A stretch of DNA of 38,569 nt. Origin: Clostridia bacterium (GTDB lineage Bacteria; Bacillota; Clostridia; Christensenellales; CAG-138). The notes under the pieces are model-generated. The model was not told the origin of the DNA, ran no database searches, and saw only the letters and a list, made by a program, of their open reading frames with translations. Both the position numbers and the translations under genes were made by a program. The stretch covers positions 1-38,569 of the forward strand of contig JAFZRT010000055.1 of NCBI GenBank assembly GCA_017619735.1, given 5' to 3'. Below, piece by piece: positions 31,230 through 38,569 of this stretch (positions within the stretch are counted from its first letter, which is position 1; each line of letters starts with the position of its first letter).

Positions 31230-31661
31230 TCATTCCTTCTTTTCTTCGGGTTCGGCGATTATCGCGGCGCCGCTGCTGTCGCCGCCCATCTTCTGATTGA
31301 TCTGGATGATGTTCTTGACGCCGATTATGACGAGCATAAGGAGCTCGAACACGATCCTTATCGCGATCGGCCCGAGGAATATCATGCCGAGGCCGGTCAG
31401 TGCGAGGCTGCCGAAATAGCCCTTCGCGAAGAGCATGAAGAAGCCGGTGAGTATGCAGACGCAGGTGCAGATCACGTAGAGGACCTTGAGGAACTTCTCG
31501 ATCAGCAGGGATTTGAAGTTGACGACGTCATGCAGGAAGAGCAGGAACTTGCTGTTTTTGATGGACTCCCTCATCTTTTCGGGCATTACGAAGATACATA
31601 CGGCGACGGCGGCGATCACGCCGAAAATGACGCCGAGCAGGGTTGCGGTGGACTGGGACAT
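31230..31661 (-). CDS. DUF4282-like membrane protein
   Basis: A 143-residue membrane protein: one N-terminal helix (about 6-24) and a C-terminal helical pair. The end of the second part, LGPIAIRIVFELLMLVIIGV followed by NIIQINQKM, matches the PLLWRIxxELLIVLFRINENL pattern of DUF4282 proteins. Function unknown. The ATG at 31661 has TTTGGAGGT upstream; an earlier start at 31742 lacks an SD site. It is a single gene between two terminators, and no clear promoter is seen. Confidence 0.7.
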   Translation of the reverse strand: MSQSTATLLGVIFGVIAAVAVCIFVMPEKMRESIKNSKFLLFLHDVVNFKSLLIEKFLKVLYVICTCVCILTGFFMLFAKGYFGSLALTGLGMIFLGPIAIRIVFELLMLVIIGVKNIIQINQKMGGDSSGAAIIAEPEEKKE

Positions 31662-31785
31662 AACGATACCTCCAAATTGTTTATTTCGGGAAAAAGCGCC
31701 TGCCCGCATGACGGATCGGGCTTTTTCTGTCGAACCGGTCAAGCCGCCTGCGCGCCCGTCTGCGGGCGGAGGCGAAAACGCGAAA

Positions 31786-31808
31786 GACCCGGCGATGAAA
31801 GCCGGGTC
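31786..31808 (-). terminator. terminator after the deacetylase gene
   Basis: GACCCGGC (31786-31793) pairs with GCCGGGTC (31801-31808). On the minus strand TTTCGCGTTTT follows. Confidence 0.75.
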
Positions 31809-31814
31809 GTTGAG

Positions 31815-32729
31815 TTACATGAGATAATCCTCTGTGAGTTCGTCGCAGAGGCCGAATTCGAAGCCCTTGGCGATGAGGTCGTCCAGCACCCTGGGCAGGA
31901 CCCTGAGCGTGGCGGGTTCGGTATCGTGGATTATGAGTATGAGCGGATCGGTGTTCTTGAACATGGCGTAGGTCGCCACGTAGGACTGCCACAGATAATC
32001 GTCGATGGGCAGATGCTCGGTGTTCCCCGCGAGCCATTTGTCGTTGAGGCCGAGGTTCCAGTCCATGGCGATATAGCCTTCCCTGTTCATGGCCTCGACG
32101 TAGGGCACCCTGCCCTTCCTGCCGCCGACGGAGGAGTTGGTCGATCCGCCGGGGAACCTGTACACGTACGCGCCGGCGTCATAGCCGATGGCGTTTATCA
32201 CGGTCTGGCGCCATTTGGCGACGTCTGCGACGAAGGCGTCCGGGCCGGTATAGATCTTGTCGAAGTTATGGGAATCGGTGTGGCAGGCGAGCAGATGGCC
32301 CTCCTCGACTATGCGCCTCGCTGTCTCGGGATAGGCCTTTATGCAGTGGCCGATGGTGAAGAACGTCGCCTTTATGCCGTACTGCTTCAAAATGTCGAGC
32401 GTTTCGGGCGTTGCGGCGTTGGGGCCGTCGTCGATGGTGAGGTACACCCTGCGCTTGCCGGTGTTCTCGGTGGGCTGCACGGTGGGCTCCGGCGTGGGCT
32501 CCTCCGTGGGTTCGGGAGTGGGCTCCTCCGTGGGCTCCGGCGTTTCGGTCGCGGGCGCGGCGGTCGTGTATGCCTCGACGTCGTCGGTGATGTCGACCAC
32601 GTCGGTACGGTCGGGCTTCGATATGCAGCCGGGAAGCGCGGCGCAGAGGAATATGATCGCGAACACGGCGGAACTGATCCTCAATAAGCTGCTTCTCTTA
32701 TTCTCTTTTTCGCTTTCCCTGCGCTTCAT
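31815..32729 (-). CDS. polysaccharide deacetylase lipoprotein (NodB domain)
   Basis: A 304-residue lipoprotein: a basic start, helix and lipobox ALPGC (C35), a TPEPTEEP-type linker (about 58-90) and a NodB deacetylase domain (about 93-300). The CE4 motifs are complete: T-I-D100-D101-G-P, H150-x3-H154 in CHTDSHNF, R191-F-P-G-G, D223-W-N and the terminal IIH268-D. The enzyme should remove acetyl groups from peptidoglycan or another surface glycan, tethered outside the membrane. The ATG has GGAGGAG upstream. It is monocistronic and driven by its own promoter. Confidence 0.93.
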   Translation of the reverse strand: MKRRESEKENKRSSLLRISSAVFAIIFLCAALPGCISKPDRTDVVDITDDVEAYTTAAPATETPEPTEEPTPEPTEEPTPEPTVQPTENTGKRRVYLTIDDGPNAATPETLDILKQYGIKATFFTIGHCIKAYPETARRIVEEGHLLACHTDSHNFDKIYTGPDAFVADVAKWRQTVINAIGYDAGAYVYRFPGGSTNSSVGGRKGRVPYVEAMNREGYIAMDWNLGLNDKWLAGNTEHLPIDDYLWQSYVATYAMFKNTDPLILIIHDTEPATLRVLPRVLDDLIAKGFEFGLCDELTEDYLM

Positions 32730-32777
32730 CCGGATCTCCTCCTCCGCGGGTCTTGCCGCATTTCGTCGTCATCTGAT

Positions 32778-32806
32778 ACTATAATACCGATTTGCACATT
32801 TTTCAA
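32778..32806 (-). promoter_or_regulatory. promoter of the deacetylase gene
   Basis: Minus-strand TTGAAA (32801-32806), 17-bp spacer, TATAGT (32778-32783). Confidence 0.65.
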
Positions 32807-32829
32807 CGGTTTTGGACAGATTTTTTCAA

Positions 32830-32865
32830 AATATAAAAAATCCGCGGGAAAATATTCCCGCGGAT
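32830..32865 (-). terminator. valS terminator
   Basis: ATCCGCGGGAA (32840-32850) pairs perfectly with TTCCCGCGGAT (32855-32865). On the minus strand TTTTTTATATTTTG follows. Confidence 0.9.
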
Positions 32866-32880
32866 CCCTTTGTTTGGGGC

Positions 32881-35538
32881 TTATCTGCCGAGCTCCTCTA
32901 TCCTCTTTATGAGCTTCTCCATGAGCTCCTTCGAGGCGGCGAGCTTCTCCCGCTCCTCGGCGATGACCTTTTCGGGGGCCTTCGCCATGAAGCCGGCGTT
33001 GCCGAGCTTGCCCTCGGAGCGCTTTATCTCGCCCTCGACCCTTGCGCGCTCCTTTTCGAGGCGCATGAGCTCCTTCTCTATATCGATGAGCTCGGAGAGG
33101 GGTATGAACGCGTCGCCTATCGCGGAAACGACGGAGACCGCGTCGGGCGCGATGCCTTCCTTATCGAGCTGCACCGTGACGTCGGAAGCGCCCGCGAGCT
33201 TGTTGAAGTAGGGCGCCGCCTCGCGGACGGAGGCGATGTTCGCCTCGTTCGCAACGATGTATGTGTGCGCGCGCTTTGCGGGCGGCACGTTCATCTCCGC
33301 GCGGACGTTCCTGATGGCCCTGACGAGCTCCATTATGCCGTCCATGCAGGCGGCCTCCTCCGGGAAGCTGAAGCCCGCGTCGGCCTTGGGCCAGCTCGCG
33401 AGGACTATCGTCTCGCCGGAGCCGGGGAGCCTCGTGTAGATGTCCTCCGTGATGAAGGGCATGAACGGGTGCAGGAGCTTCATGCTGTCGCCGAGCACGC
33501 GGACGAGTATCGCGCGGACGTTGCGCTTCGCCTCCTCATTGTCGCCGTAGAGGCGGGGCTTGGCCATCTCGATATACCAGTCGCACAGCTCCGACCAGAT
33601 GAAGGAATAGATCTTTTCAATGGCGAGGTTGAGGTCGAACGCGTCGATATTGGAGGTCTCCTCCTCGATAACGGCGTTGAGGCGGTGGAGTATCCACTTG
33701 TCCGCGATATCGAGCTTGGTCATGTCGATCTCGCCGGGGTCGTCCTCGCCGAGGTTCATCATGACGAAGCGGGAGGCGTTGTAGACCTTGTTGCAGAAGT
33801 TCCTCGCGGCCTCGACCTTTTTGATCTGGAAGCGCATATCGGTACCCGCCGCGGTGCCGCTCGTCAGAGCGAAGCGGAGCGGATCGGCGCCGTATTCCTT
33901 TATGACCTCGAGCGGGTCTATGCCGTTGCCCAGAGATTTGGACATCTTGCGGCCGAGCTCGTCGCGCACCATGCCGTGCAGGAACACCGTGCGGAAGGGC
34001 ACGTCGCCCATGGCGTAGAGGCCGAACATTATCATTCGGGCGATCCAGAAGAACACGAGGTCGTAGCCCGTGGACAGCGTGGAGGTCGGATAGTAGTATT
34101 TGAGCTCCGGCGTCTTCTCCGGCCAGCCGAGCGTGGAGAAGGGCCACAGTCCGGAGGAGAACCAGGTATCGAGGACGTCCTCGTCCTGATGCATTTTGCC
34201 TCCGCACTTGGGGCATTTATCGGGCATGGTCTCCGCGACGACGGTCTCTCCGCAGTCGTCGCAGTAATAGGCGGGTATACGGTGGCCCCACCAGAGCTGA
34301 CGCGATATGCACCAGTCCCTGATGTTGTACATCCAGTTGTAATAGGTCTGGGTGAACCTTTCGGGCACGAACTTGATCCGCCCCTCCTCGACGGCCTTTA
34401 TCGCGGGCTCGGCGAGGTCCTTTATCGCGACGAACCACTGCTTGGAGACCATGGGCTCTATCGTGGTGTGGCAGCGGTAGCAGGTGCCGACGTTATGCGT
34501 GTAGGGCTCGATCTTGACGAGATTGCCCGCCGCTTTGAGATCCTCGACGAACACCCTGCGGCATTCCTGAGTGGTGAGGCCGCAGTATTTGCCGCCCAGC
34601 TCGTTGATGTGGCCGTCCTCCGTGAAGACGCACATGCGGGGGAGCCCCGTCCTGATGCCGACCTCGAAATCGTTGGGGTCGTGGGAGGGAGTGATCTTGA
34701 CCGCGCCGGTACCGAAGTCCATCTCGACGTATTCGTCGGCGACTATGGGTATCTCGCGCCCGACGACGGGCACGACGACCGTCTTGCCGACTATGTCCCT
34801 GTAGCGCTCGTCGTTGGGGTTGACGGCTATGCCGGTATCGCCGAGTATCGTCTCCGGCCTGGTCGTGGCGACGGTTATCGAATAGCTTTTATCCGGCGAA
34901 TCGTAGCGGACGTGCCAGAGATTCGAGGGCTGCTCCTCGAACTCGACCTCCGCGTTGGAGATCGCCGTCTTGCAGCAGGGGCACCAGTTGACTATGCGGT
35001 CGCCCCTGTAGATAAGACCCTTGTTGTAAAGATCGACGAAGACCTTCAGCACCGCCTTGGAGCAGCCCTCGTCCATAGTGAAGCGCTCGCGGTCCCAATC
35101 GCAGGAGGAGCCGAGCTTGCGGATCTGCGAAACGATCCTGCCGCCGAACTCTTCCTTCCAGGCCCATGCGCGCTTGAGGAACTCCTCGCGGCCGATATCC
35201 TTCTTCGTGACGCCCTCCTTGGCCATGCGCTCGACGATCTTGACCTCCGTCGCTATCGACGCGTGGTCGGTGCCGGGGAGCCAGAGCGTCTCATATCCCT
35301 GCATCCTCTTGTAGCGGACGAGGATATCCTGCATGGTCTCGTCGAGGGCGTGCCCGATGTGGAGCTGCGCCGTGATGTTGGGCGGCGGTATTACGACCGT
35401 GTACGGCTCCCTGTCGGGATTCGGAGAGGAGCGGAAATAGCCGTTTTCCTCCCATTTTTTGTAGATACGATCCTCTACCGTCGAGGGATCGTAGGTCTTG
35501 GGCATCGTTTCGGCGCCCGTTTTGTGCTGTTCACACAT
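32881..35538 (-). CDS. valS: valyl-tRNA synthetase
   Basis: An 885-residue class I aminoacyl-tRNA synthetase that charges tRNA-Val. The HIGH motif is H60-I-G-H63 in PPPNITAQLHIGHALDET; KMSKS lies near residue 529 in LGRKMSKSLGNGIDP. The editing domain (CP1, about 190-390) includes the TTRPETILGDT motif. A zinc-binding pair of cysteines is seen in CDDC and CPKCGGK (about 425-450). The Val-type C-terminal coiled coil (MRLEKERARVEGEIKRSE) closes the protein. The start is the ATG before CEQHKTG, with GGAGGT 8 nt upstream; an ATG 11 codons on is a less likely alternative. A T-box leader precedes it. Confidence 0.97.
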   Translation of the reverse strand: MCEQHKTGAETMPKTYDPSTVEDRIYKKWEENGYFRSSPNPDREPYTVVIPPPNITAQLHIGHALDETMQDILVRYKRMQGYETLWLPGTDHASIATEVKIVERMAKEGVTKKDIGREEFLKRAWAWKEEFGGRIVSQIRKLGSSCDWDRERFTMDEGCSKAVLKVFVDLYNKGLIYRGDRIVNWCPCCKTAISNAEVEFEEQPSNLWHVRYDSPDKSYSITVATTRPETILGDTGIAVNPNDERYRDIVGKTVVVPVVGREIPIVADEYVEMDFGTGAVKITPSHDPNDFEVGIRTGLPRMCVFTEDGHINELGGKYCGLTTQECRRVFVEDLKAAGNLVKIEPYTHNVGTCYRCHTTIEPMVSKQWFVAIKDLAEPAIKAVEEGRIKFVPERFTQTYYNWMYNIRDWCISRQLWWGHRIPAYYCDDCGETVVAETMPDKCPKCGGKMHQDEDVLDTWFSSGLWPFSTLGWPEKTPELKYYYPTSTLSTGYDLVFFWIARMIMFGLYAMGDVPFRTVFLHGMVRDELGRKMSKSLGNGIDPLEVIKEYGADPLRFALTSGTAAGTDMRFQIKKVEAARNFCNKVYNASRFVMMNLGEDDPGEIDMTKLDIADKWILHRLNAVIEEETSNIDAFDLNLAIEKIYSFIWSELCDWYIEMAKPRLYGDNEEAKRNVRAILVRVLGDSMKLLHPFMPFITEDIYTRLPGSGETIVLASWPKADAGFSFPEEAACMDGIMELVRAIRNVRAEMNVPPAKRAHTYIVANEANIASVREAAPYFNKLAGASDVTVQLDKEGIAPDAVSVVSAIGDAFIPLSELIDIEKELMRLEKERARVEGEIKRSEGKLGNAGFMAKAPEKVIAEEREKLAASKELMEKLIKRIEELGR

Positions 35539-35554
35539 TGTTTTGTACCTCCGA

Positions 35555-35810
35555 ACAATATTATACGGCCCTTCCCGCCAAAGGACGAGAAGGGCCGCTC
35601 GTGGTACCACCTTTGTTGAACGGATCGACCGTTCCACTTGATATGCGCTGTATCGGGCGCGTCCCGCTCCCGCTCCCCGGGCGACCTTCACGCATCTTTC
35701 GCCGGCGGCTCTCACCTTGCCCGCCTCTCTTTTGGGCTTCCGAATACGCTACTCCTCCCGGATCCAAACGGGGAATATTCGCTTGCGGCAAAGGGGCTAC
35801 CTCCGCCGCC
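35555..35810 (-). ncRNA. T-box riboswitch (tRNA-Val responsive)
   Basis: On the minus strand the leader shows the stem I AG-bulge and distal elements (GGAGGAGTAGCG; AGAGAG with GGTGAGAGCC), a specifier loop containing GAAGGTCGCC with the valine codon GTC (35683-35685), the T-box bulge AAAGGTGGTACC (35603-35614) and a terminator/antiterminator. Uncharged tRNA-Val should stabilise the antiterminator and allow valS transcription. Confidence 0.93.
35558..35597 (-). terminator. T-box-controlled terminator
   Basis: CGGCCCTT (35566-35573) pairs with AAGGGCCG (35590-35597). The tail is TATAATATTG rather than a pure T run. The 5' arm on the RNA overlaps the antiterminator. Confidence 0.75.
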
Positions 35811-35816
35811 AGTATA

Positions 35817-35845
35817 ATTATACTCCCGCTTTTCGCTCCTGTCAA
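35817..35845 (-). promoter_or_regulatory. perfect-consensus promoter of T-box-valS
   Basis: Minus-strand TTGACA (35840-35845), 17-bp spacer, TATAAT (35817-35822). Confidence 0.85.
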
Positions 35846-35872
35846 TAGTCGGCGCGCACGGCTTTTTTGCGA

Positions 35873-35901
35873 TTGTCATTTTATGGCCGATATGGTAGAA
35901 T
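35873..35901 (+). promoter_or_regulatory. promoter of MFS-pcp
   Basis: TTGTCA (35873-35878), 17-bp spacer, TAGAAT (35896-35901) with extended TGG. Confidence 0.65.
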
Positions 35902-35932
35902 ATATGTATCCACTGATCCGGAGGAAATCATC

Positions 35933-37480
35933 ATGAAACTTAAGTATTGGCGCACGATATGCGTCGGGTTCGCTTTTTTCCTCATCTGCGCCTTCTGGCA
36001 GGCGTACGACAACATTATCCCCAAGATACTGACGGATAAGTTCGGCATGGCGCAGGGCTGGTCCGGCGTCATAATGGCGCTCGACAACGTGCTGGCGCTG
36101 TTCATGCTGCCGCTGTTCGGCGCGATATCCGACAAGTGCAAAAGCCCGCGCGGCAAGCGCACGCCGTTCATCGTCGTCGGCACGATAATCGCCGTCGTCG
36201 CGTTCATCGGTCTCTCCTTTATCGACAACGCGCAGCTCAATAAGCTCGATACCGCGGCGAATTTCGATCAGAAAGCCGTCCACACCGTCTATGCGGACGC
36301 CGATATCGCGAAGGCGACGCTCAAGACCCACGAGGGCGAAGAATACGTGCTCTCCGAAAAGTACACCGTGGATGAGCTCGATTCCGTGATCGGCAAAGCC
36401 ATGCAGGGCGATAAGGAGGCGCTTGCCGAATGGGAGGAATACTTCGTTCCCGCCCGTCAGGCCTACGCCGCAAAGACGACCGCCGGCAACAAGCTCATTC
36501 TGATAGTGTTCATGGCGGTACTGCTCGTGACGCTCGTCGCGATGAGCACCTTCCGCTCACCCGCGGTGGCGCTTATGCCGGACGTCACGATAAAGCCGCT
36601 CCGCTCGAAGGCCAACGCGGTCATCAACCTCATGGGGTCCTTCGGCGGTATCCTGGTGCTGGCGCTCGGCATGGTATTCGGCACGGGCAAGACGCAGAAC
36701 TCCATGATGAGCTACATAGTCTTCTTCACGGTGATCGCCGCGATAATGATCATCGCGCTGATCGCGTTCCTCATCACGGTCAAGGAGCCCAGATTCGTCA
36801 AGGAAATGGAGGAGGAATCCAAGCGCTTCGGCATTGACGATTCCGAGGAGAGCGCCGAGGGCTCGAGGAAGCTTTCAAAGGGCGAGCTCACCTCCCTCAT
36901 ACTGATACTTGCATCCGTCGCGCTGTGGTTCTTCGGCTACAACGCCGTCACGAGCAAGTACTCCGTCTACGCGGGCAAGGTATTGAACCTCGACTACAAC
37001 ATGACGCTCATAATCGCGCAGGCGGCGGCGATAATCTCCTACCTGCCCGTGGGCATCATCTCCTCGAAGATCGGCCGCAAAAAGGCGATACTCGCCGGCG
37101 TCGTGATGCTGTTCACCGCGTTTACGGTCGCGGCGTTCCTGAGGGCGGGCAGCCCCGCGATGCTCATGAACGCGATGTTCGCGCTCGCCGGCATCGGCTG
37201 GGCGACGATCAACGTCAACTCCTTCCCGATGGTGGTCGAGCTCGCGAGGGGCGGCACCGTCGGCAAGTACACCGGTTACTATTACACCGCGTCCATGGCG
37301 GCGCAGGTGCTGACCCCGATACTCTCCGGCTTCCTTATGGACGGCTTCGGTTTGAAGATACTCTTCCCCTACGCCGCGATATTCGTTGCCTGCGCGTTCG
37401 TGACGATGCTTTTCGTCCGCCACGGCGACAACAAGCCCACCGCGAAGAAGGGTCTGGAGGCGCTGGATGTCGGAGACTGA
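35933..37480 (+). CDS. MFS transporter, SLC45-like
   Basis: A 515-residue transporter of the major facilitator superfamily with about twelve helices. The first helices (FWQAYDNIIPKILTDKFGMA and then MLPLFGAISDKCKSPRGKRTPF, with the DKxxxxRGKRxP loop) match the SLC45/GPH-like sugar transporter branch. Between helices 3 and 4 lies an unusual hydrophilic insert of about 85 residues (about 105-190, NKLDTAANFDQ to YFVPARQAYAAK). Sugar or sugar-derivative uptake is the likely role; the substrate is not readable. The ATG has GGAGG 10 nt upstream. The gene overlaps pcp by 14 bp. Confidence 0.85.
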   Translation: MKLKYWRTICVGFAFFLICAFWQAYDNIIPKILTDKFGMAQGWSGVIMALDNVLALFMLPLFGAISDKCKSPRGKRTPFIVVGTIIAVVAFIGLSFIDNAQLNKLDTAANFDQKAVHTVYADADIAKATLKTHEGEEYVLSEKYTVDELDSVIGKAMQGDKEALAEWEEYFVPARQAYAAKTTAGNKLILIVFMAVLLVTLVAMSTFRSPAVALMPDVTIKPLRSKANAVINLMGSFGGILVLALGMVFGTGKTQNSMMSYIVFFTVIAAIMIIALIAFLITVKEPRFVKEMEEESKRFGIDDSEESAEGSRKLSKGELTSLILILASVALWFFGYNAVTSKYSVYAGKVLNLDYNMTLIIAQAAAIISYLPVGIISSKIGRKKAILAGVVMLFTAFTVAAFLRAGSPAMLMNAMFALAGIGWATINVNSFPMVVELARGGTVGKYTGYYYTASMAAQVLTPILSGFLMDGFGLKILFPYAAIFVACAFVTMLFVRHGDNKPTAKKGLEALDVGD

Positions 37481-38096
37481 TAAGCGTTCGATACTCGTGA
37501 CCGCGTTCGGCCCCTTCGGCGGGGACGGCGTCAACCCGACACAGCTCGTGCTCGAGGCGCTGCCCGACGAGATAGGCGGGTTTGAGATAAACAAGCTGCT
37601 CCTGCCGGTCGTATTCGGCGAGGCGGCGCGCCTTGCGTGCGAAGCGATCGACCGCCTCTCCCCCGCCGCCGCGGTGCTTCTGGGTCAGGCGGGCGGCCGC
37701 GGCTCCATCACACCGGAGGTGAGCGCCAAGAACCTCATGGACGCCCGCATCCCCGACAACGCGGGACAGCAGCCCGAAAACGAGCCGATCGAAAATGGCG
37801 GCGCGGAAAAGCTGTATTCGACCCTGCCGATAATGGACGTCATCGCCCGCATAAGGCGGCTCGCACTCCCCGCAGAGCTCTCATACGACGCGGGGGCGTA
37901 CGTGTGCAACTCGCTCATGTACGGCGTGCTCTCGCACACGGGCGGCAGCATCCCCGCGGGGTTCATACACGTACCCTTCATACGCGAACAGGTCGAGGGC
38001 GTCCCCGGGCGTGAGAAGCTTCGGTCCATGGAGCTCGGGGACATAAGACGCGGCGTCGAGGCGGCGATAGCCGCTGTCGCGGATCGTATCCGATAA
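37467..38096 (+). CDS. pcp: pyroglutamyl-peptidase I
   Basis: A 209-residue cysteine peptidase (family C15) that removes N-terminal pyroglutamate from peptides. The catalytic triad is E84 (ITPEVSAKN), C147 (AYVCNSLMYGVL) and H168 (GFIHVPF). The opening VTAFGPFGGDGVNPT is the family signature. It overlaps the MFS gene by 14 bp, so the two are coupled, which might hint that the transporter handles a peptide-derived substrate; SLC45-type homology argues rather for chance pairing. Confidence 0.94.
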   Translation: MSETDKRSILVTAFGPFGGDGVNPTQLVLEALPDEIGGFEINKLLLPVVFGEAARLACEAIDRLSPAAAVLLGQAGGRGSITPEVSAKNLMDARIPDNAGQQPENEPIENGGAEKLYSTLPIMDVIARIRRLALPAELSYDAGAYVCNSLMYGVLSHTGGSIPAGFIHVPFIREQVEGVPGREKLRSMELGDIRRGVEAAIAAVADRIR

Positions 38097-38106
38097 TAAA
38101 ACAATG

Positions 38107-38137
38107 AAAAAACGGCTCCTCACGGAGCCGTTTTTTT
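38107..38137 (+). terminator. terminator after pcp (bidirectional)
   Basis: AAAAAACGGCTCC (38107-38119) pairs with GGAGCCGTTTTTT (38124-38136). It can also serve the convergent dockerin gene. Confidence 0.9.
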
Positions 38138-38146
38138 ATACCCGGA

Positions 38147-38569
38147 TCACCGGTTGTTCATGAGGAAGTTGTAGATGTAGGAGATATCGAGCGAGTTGAC
38201 TTCGCCGTCCTGATTCATATCGGCGTTGATCATGGACTGCTCCGAAAGCTCGGACACCGCATGGACAACGTACGACGCGAGCATCGTTACGTCGGAGAAG
38301 TCGACTGAGCCGTCGCAGTTGACGTCGCCGAGGAGATTGACGGTATCCTGCACGTACTGAGCCGTTACGGTGAGGTTCGAGGTGACGTTCGAGAAATCGA
38401 CGTCCCAGCCGGTGAAGGTGTAGCCGACGCGGGCGGGATCCGCGGGAGCTGTGGCAGCCGCGCCGTAGTCGACGGTCTGGGTCTTCAGCACCGTGCCGTC
38501 CCAATCGACGAAGGTGACGGTGTAGGTGTTGATCAGGTACTGCGCCGTTACGGTGAGGTTCGAGGTGAC
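38147..38569 (-). CDS. dockerin protein with InlB-type repeats, N-terminus outside window
   Basis: The frame is open to the right edge, so only the last 140 residues are visible. From the edge inward come parts of two bacterial repeats of the InlB B-repeat (Listeria-Bacteroides) type: VTSNLTVTAQYLINTYTVTF, then VGYTFTGWDVDF and VTSNLTVTAQYVQDT, with a 61-residue period. The C-terminus is a type I-like dockerin (about the last 60 residues) with calcium loops DVNCDGSVDFSDVTMLASYV and DMNQDGEVNSLDISYIYNFL. The protein is probably a large secreted one that docks to a cohesin; the cohesin protein encoded at 28638-29570 is a possible receptor. The catalytic or binding part is not in the window. Confidence 0.85.
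   Translation of the reverse strand, partial: VTSNLTVTAQYLINTYTVTFVDWDGTVLKTQTVDYGAAATAPADPARVGYTFTGWDVDFSNVTSNLTVTAQYVQDTVNLLGDVNCDGSVDFSDVTMLASYVVHAVSELSEQSMINADMNQDGEVNSLDISYIYNFLMNNR
38354..38386 (-). repeat. 33-bp repeat copy 1, InlB-type repeat DNA
   Basis: This copy differs at one base from 38537-38569. The two copies lie 183 bp (61 codons) apart and code VTSNLTVTAQY. Confidence 0.85.
38537..38569 (-). repeat. 33-bp repeat copy 2, at the window edge
   Basis: Partner of 38354-38386; the repeat array likely continues outside the window. Confidence 0.8.

Noticed and set aside
31692..31731. Second hairpin between the deacetylase terminator and the DUF4282 gene
   Set aside because: Only an interrupted stem with bulges can be drawn, and the deacetylase already has a clean terminator.

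Overview
The window reads as chromosome of a GC-rich, gut-type member of the Firmicutes (class Clostridia, possibly near the Christensenellales or Oscillospirales; the genus cannot be given from sequence alone). The reasons are ScpA/ScpB, a valS T-box leader, a TPP riboswitch on an ECF-type thiamine transporter (thiT), GerMN, SatD and TIGR01440-family proteins, strong SD sites, many lipoproteins with Pro/Thr/Glu linkers, and cohesin and dockerin modules as in cellulosome-type organisms. I see no insertion sequence, phage, tRNA gene or CRISPR array. Gene starts below are set by SD sites, and most promoters are -35/-10 pairs with 17-bp spacing.

Left part (1-17 kb). A strong leftward promoter and leader at the very edge suggest an rRNA operon just outside the window. 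Then come satD-DUF3307-polA and M50 protease-scpA-scpB (both minus), an exported EEP phosphoesterase with a PH-domain protein (plus), a GerMN lipoprotein (minus), radC (plus), a TGS-type nucleoside kinase with exodeoxyribonuclease III (minus), TPP riboswitch-thiT (plus), and coaE-lytic transglycosylase-peptide-binding lipoprotein (plus). A possible 30-residue peptide gene lies after that cluster.

Middle (17-24.4 kb). A TetR regulator faces a Crp/Fnr regulator that heads an SsuABC/TauABC-like ABC transporter operon; the Crp promoter carries a long perfect dyad. An ECF sigma factor/anti-sigma pair follows (minus), then a D-2-hydroxyacid dehydrogenase (minus), then a TIGR01440 protein with a 61-residue partner (plus).

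The most interesting region is 24.4-29.6 kb on the minus strand: six tightly packed genes behind one good promoter. In order of transcription they encode a membrane-anchored single-cohesin protein, a thioredoxin-fold protein with a dockerin and a damaged CXXC, a TlpA-type thioredoxin lipoprotein with an intact CXXC, a 51-residue one-helix protein ending in CMEC (CD1871A family), a NapH/YccM-like membrane polyferredoxin, and a cysteine-containing surface protein with a sortase-like tail. My inference is a cell-surface electron or thiol transfer chain in which a cohesin-dockerin pair tethers one redox-fold subunit.

Right part (29.7-38.6 kb). A lipoprotein and an Est30-like esterase (plus), a DUF4282 membrane protein, a NodB-type polysaccharide deacetylase lipoprotein and T-box-controlled valS (all minus), an SLC45-like MFS transporter overlapping pyroglutamyl-peptidase I (plus), and at the edge the 3' part of a second dockerin protein with InlB-type repeats (minus).
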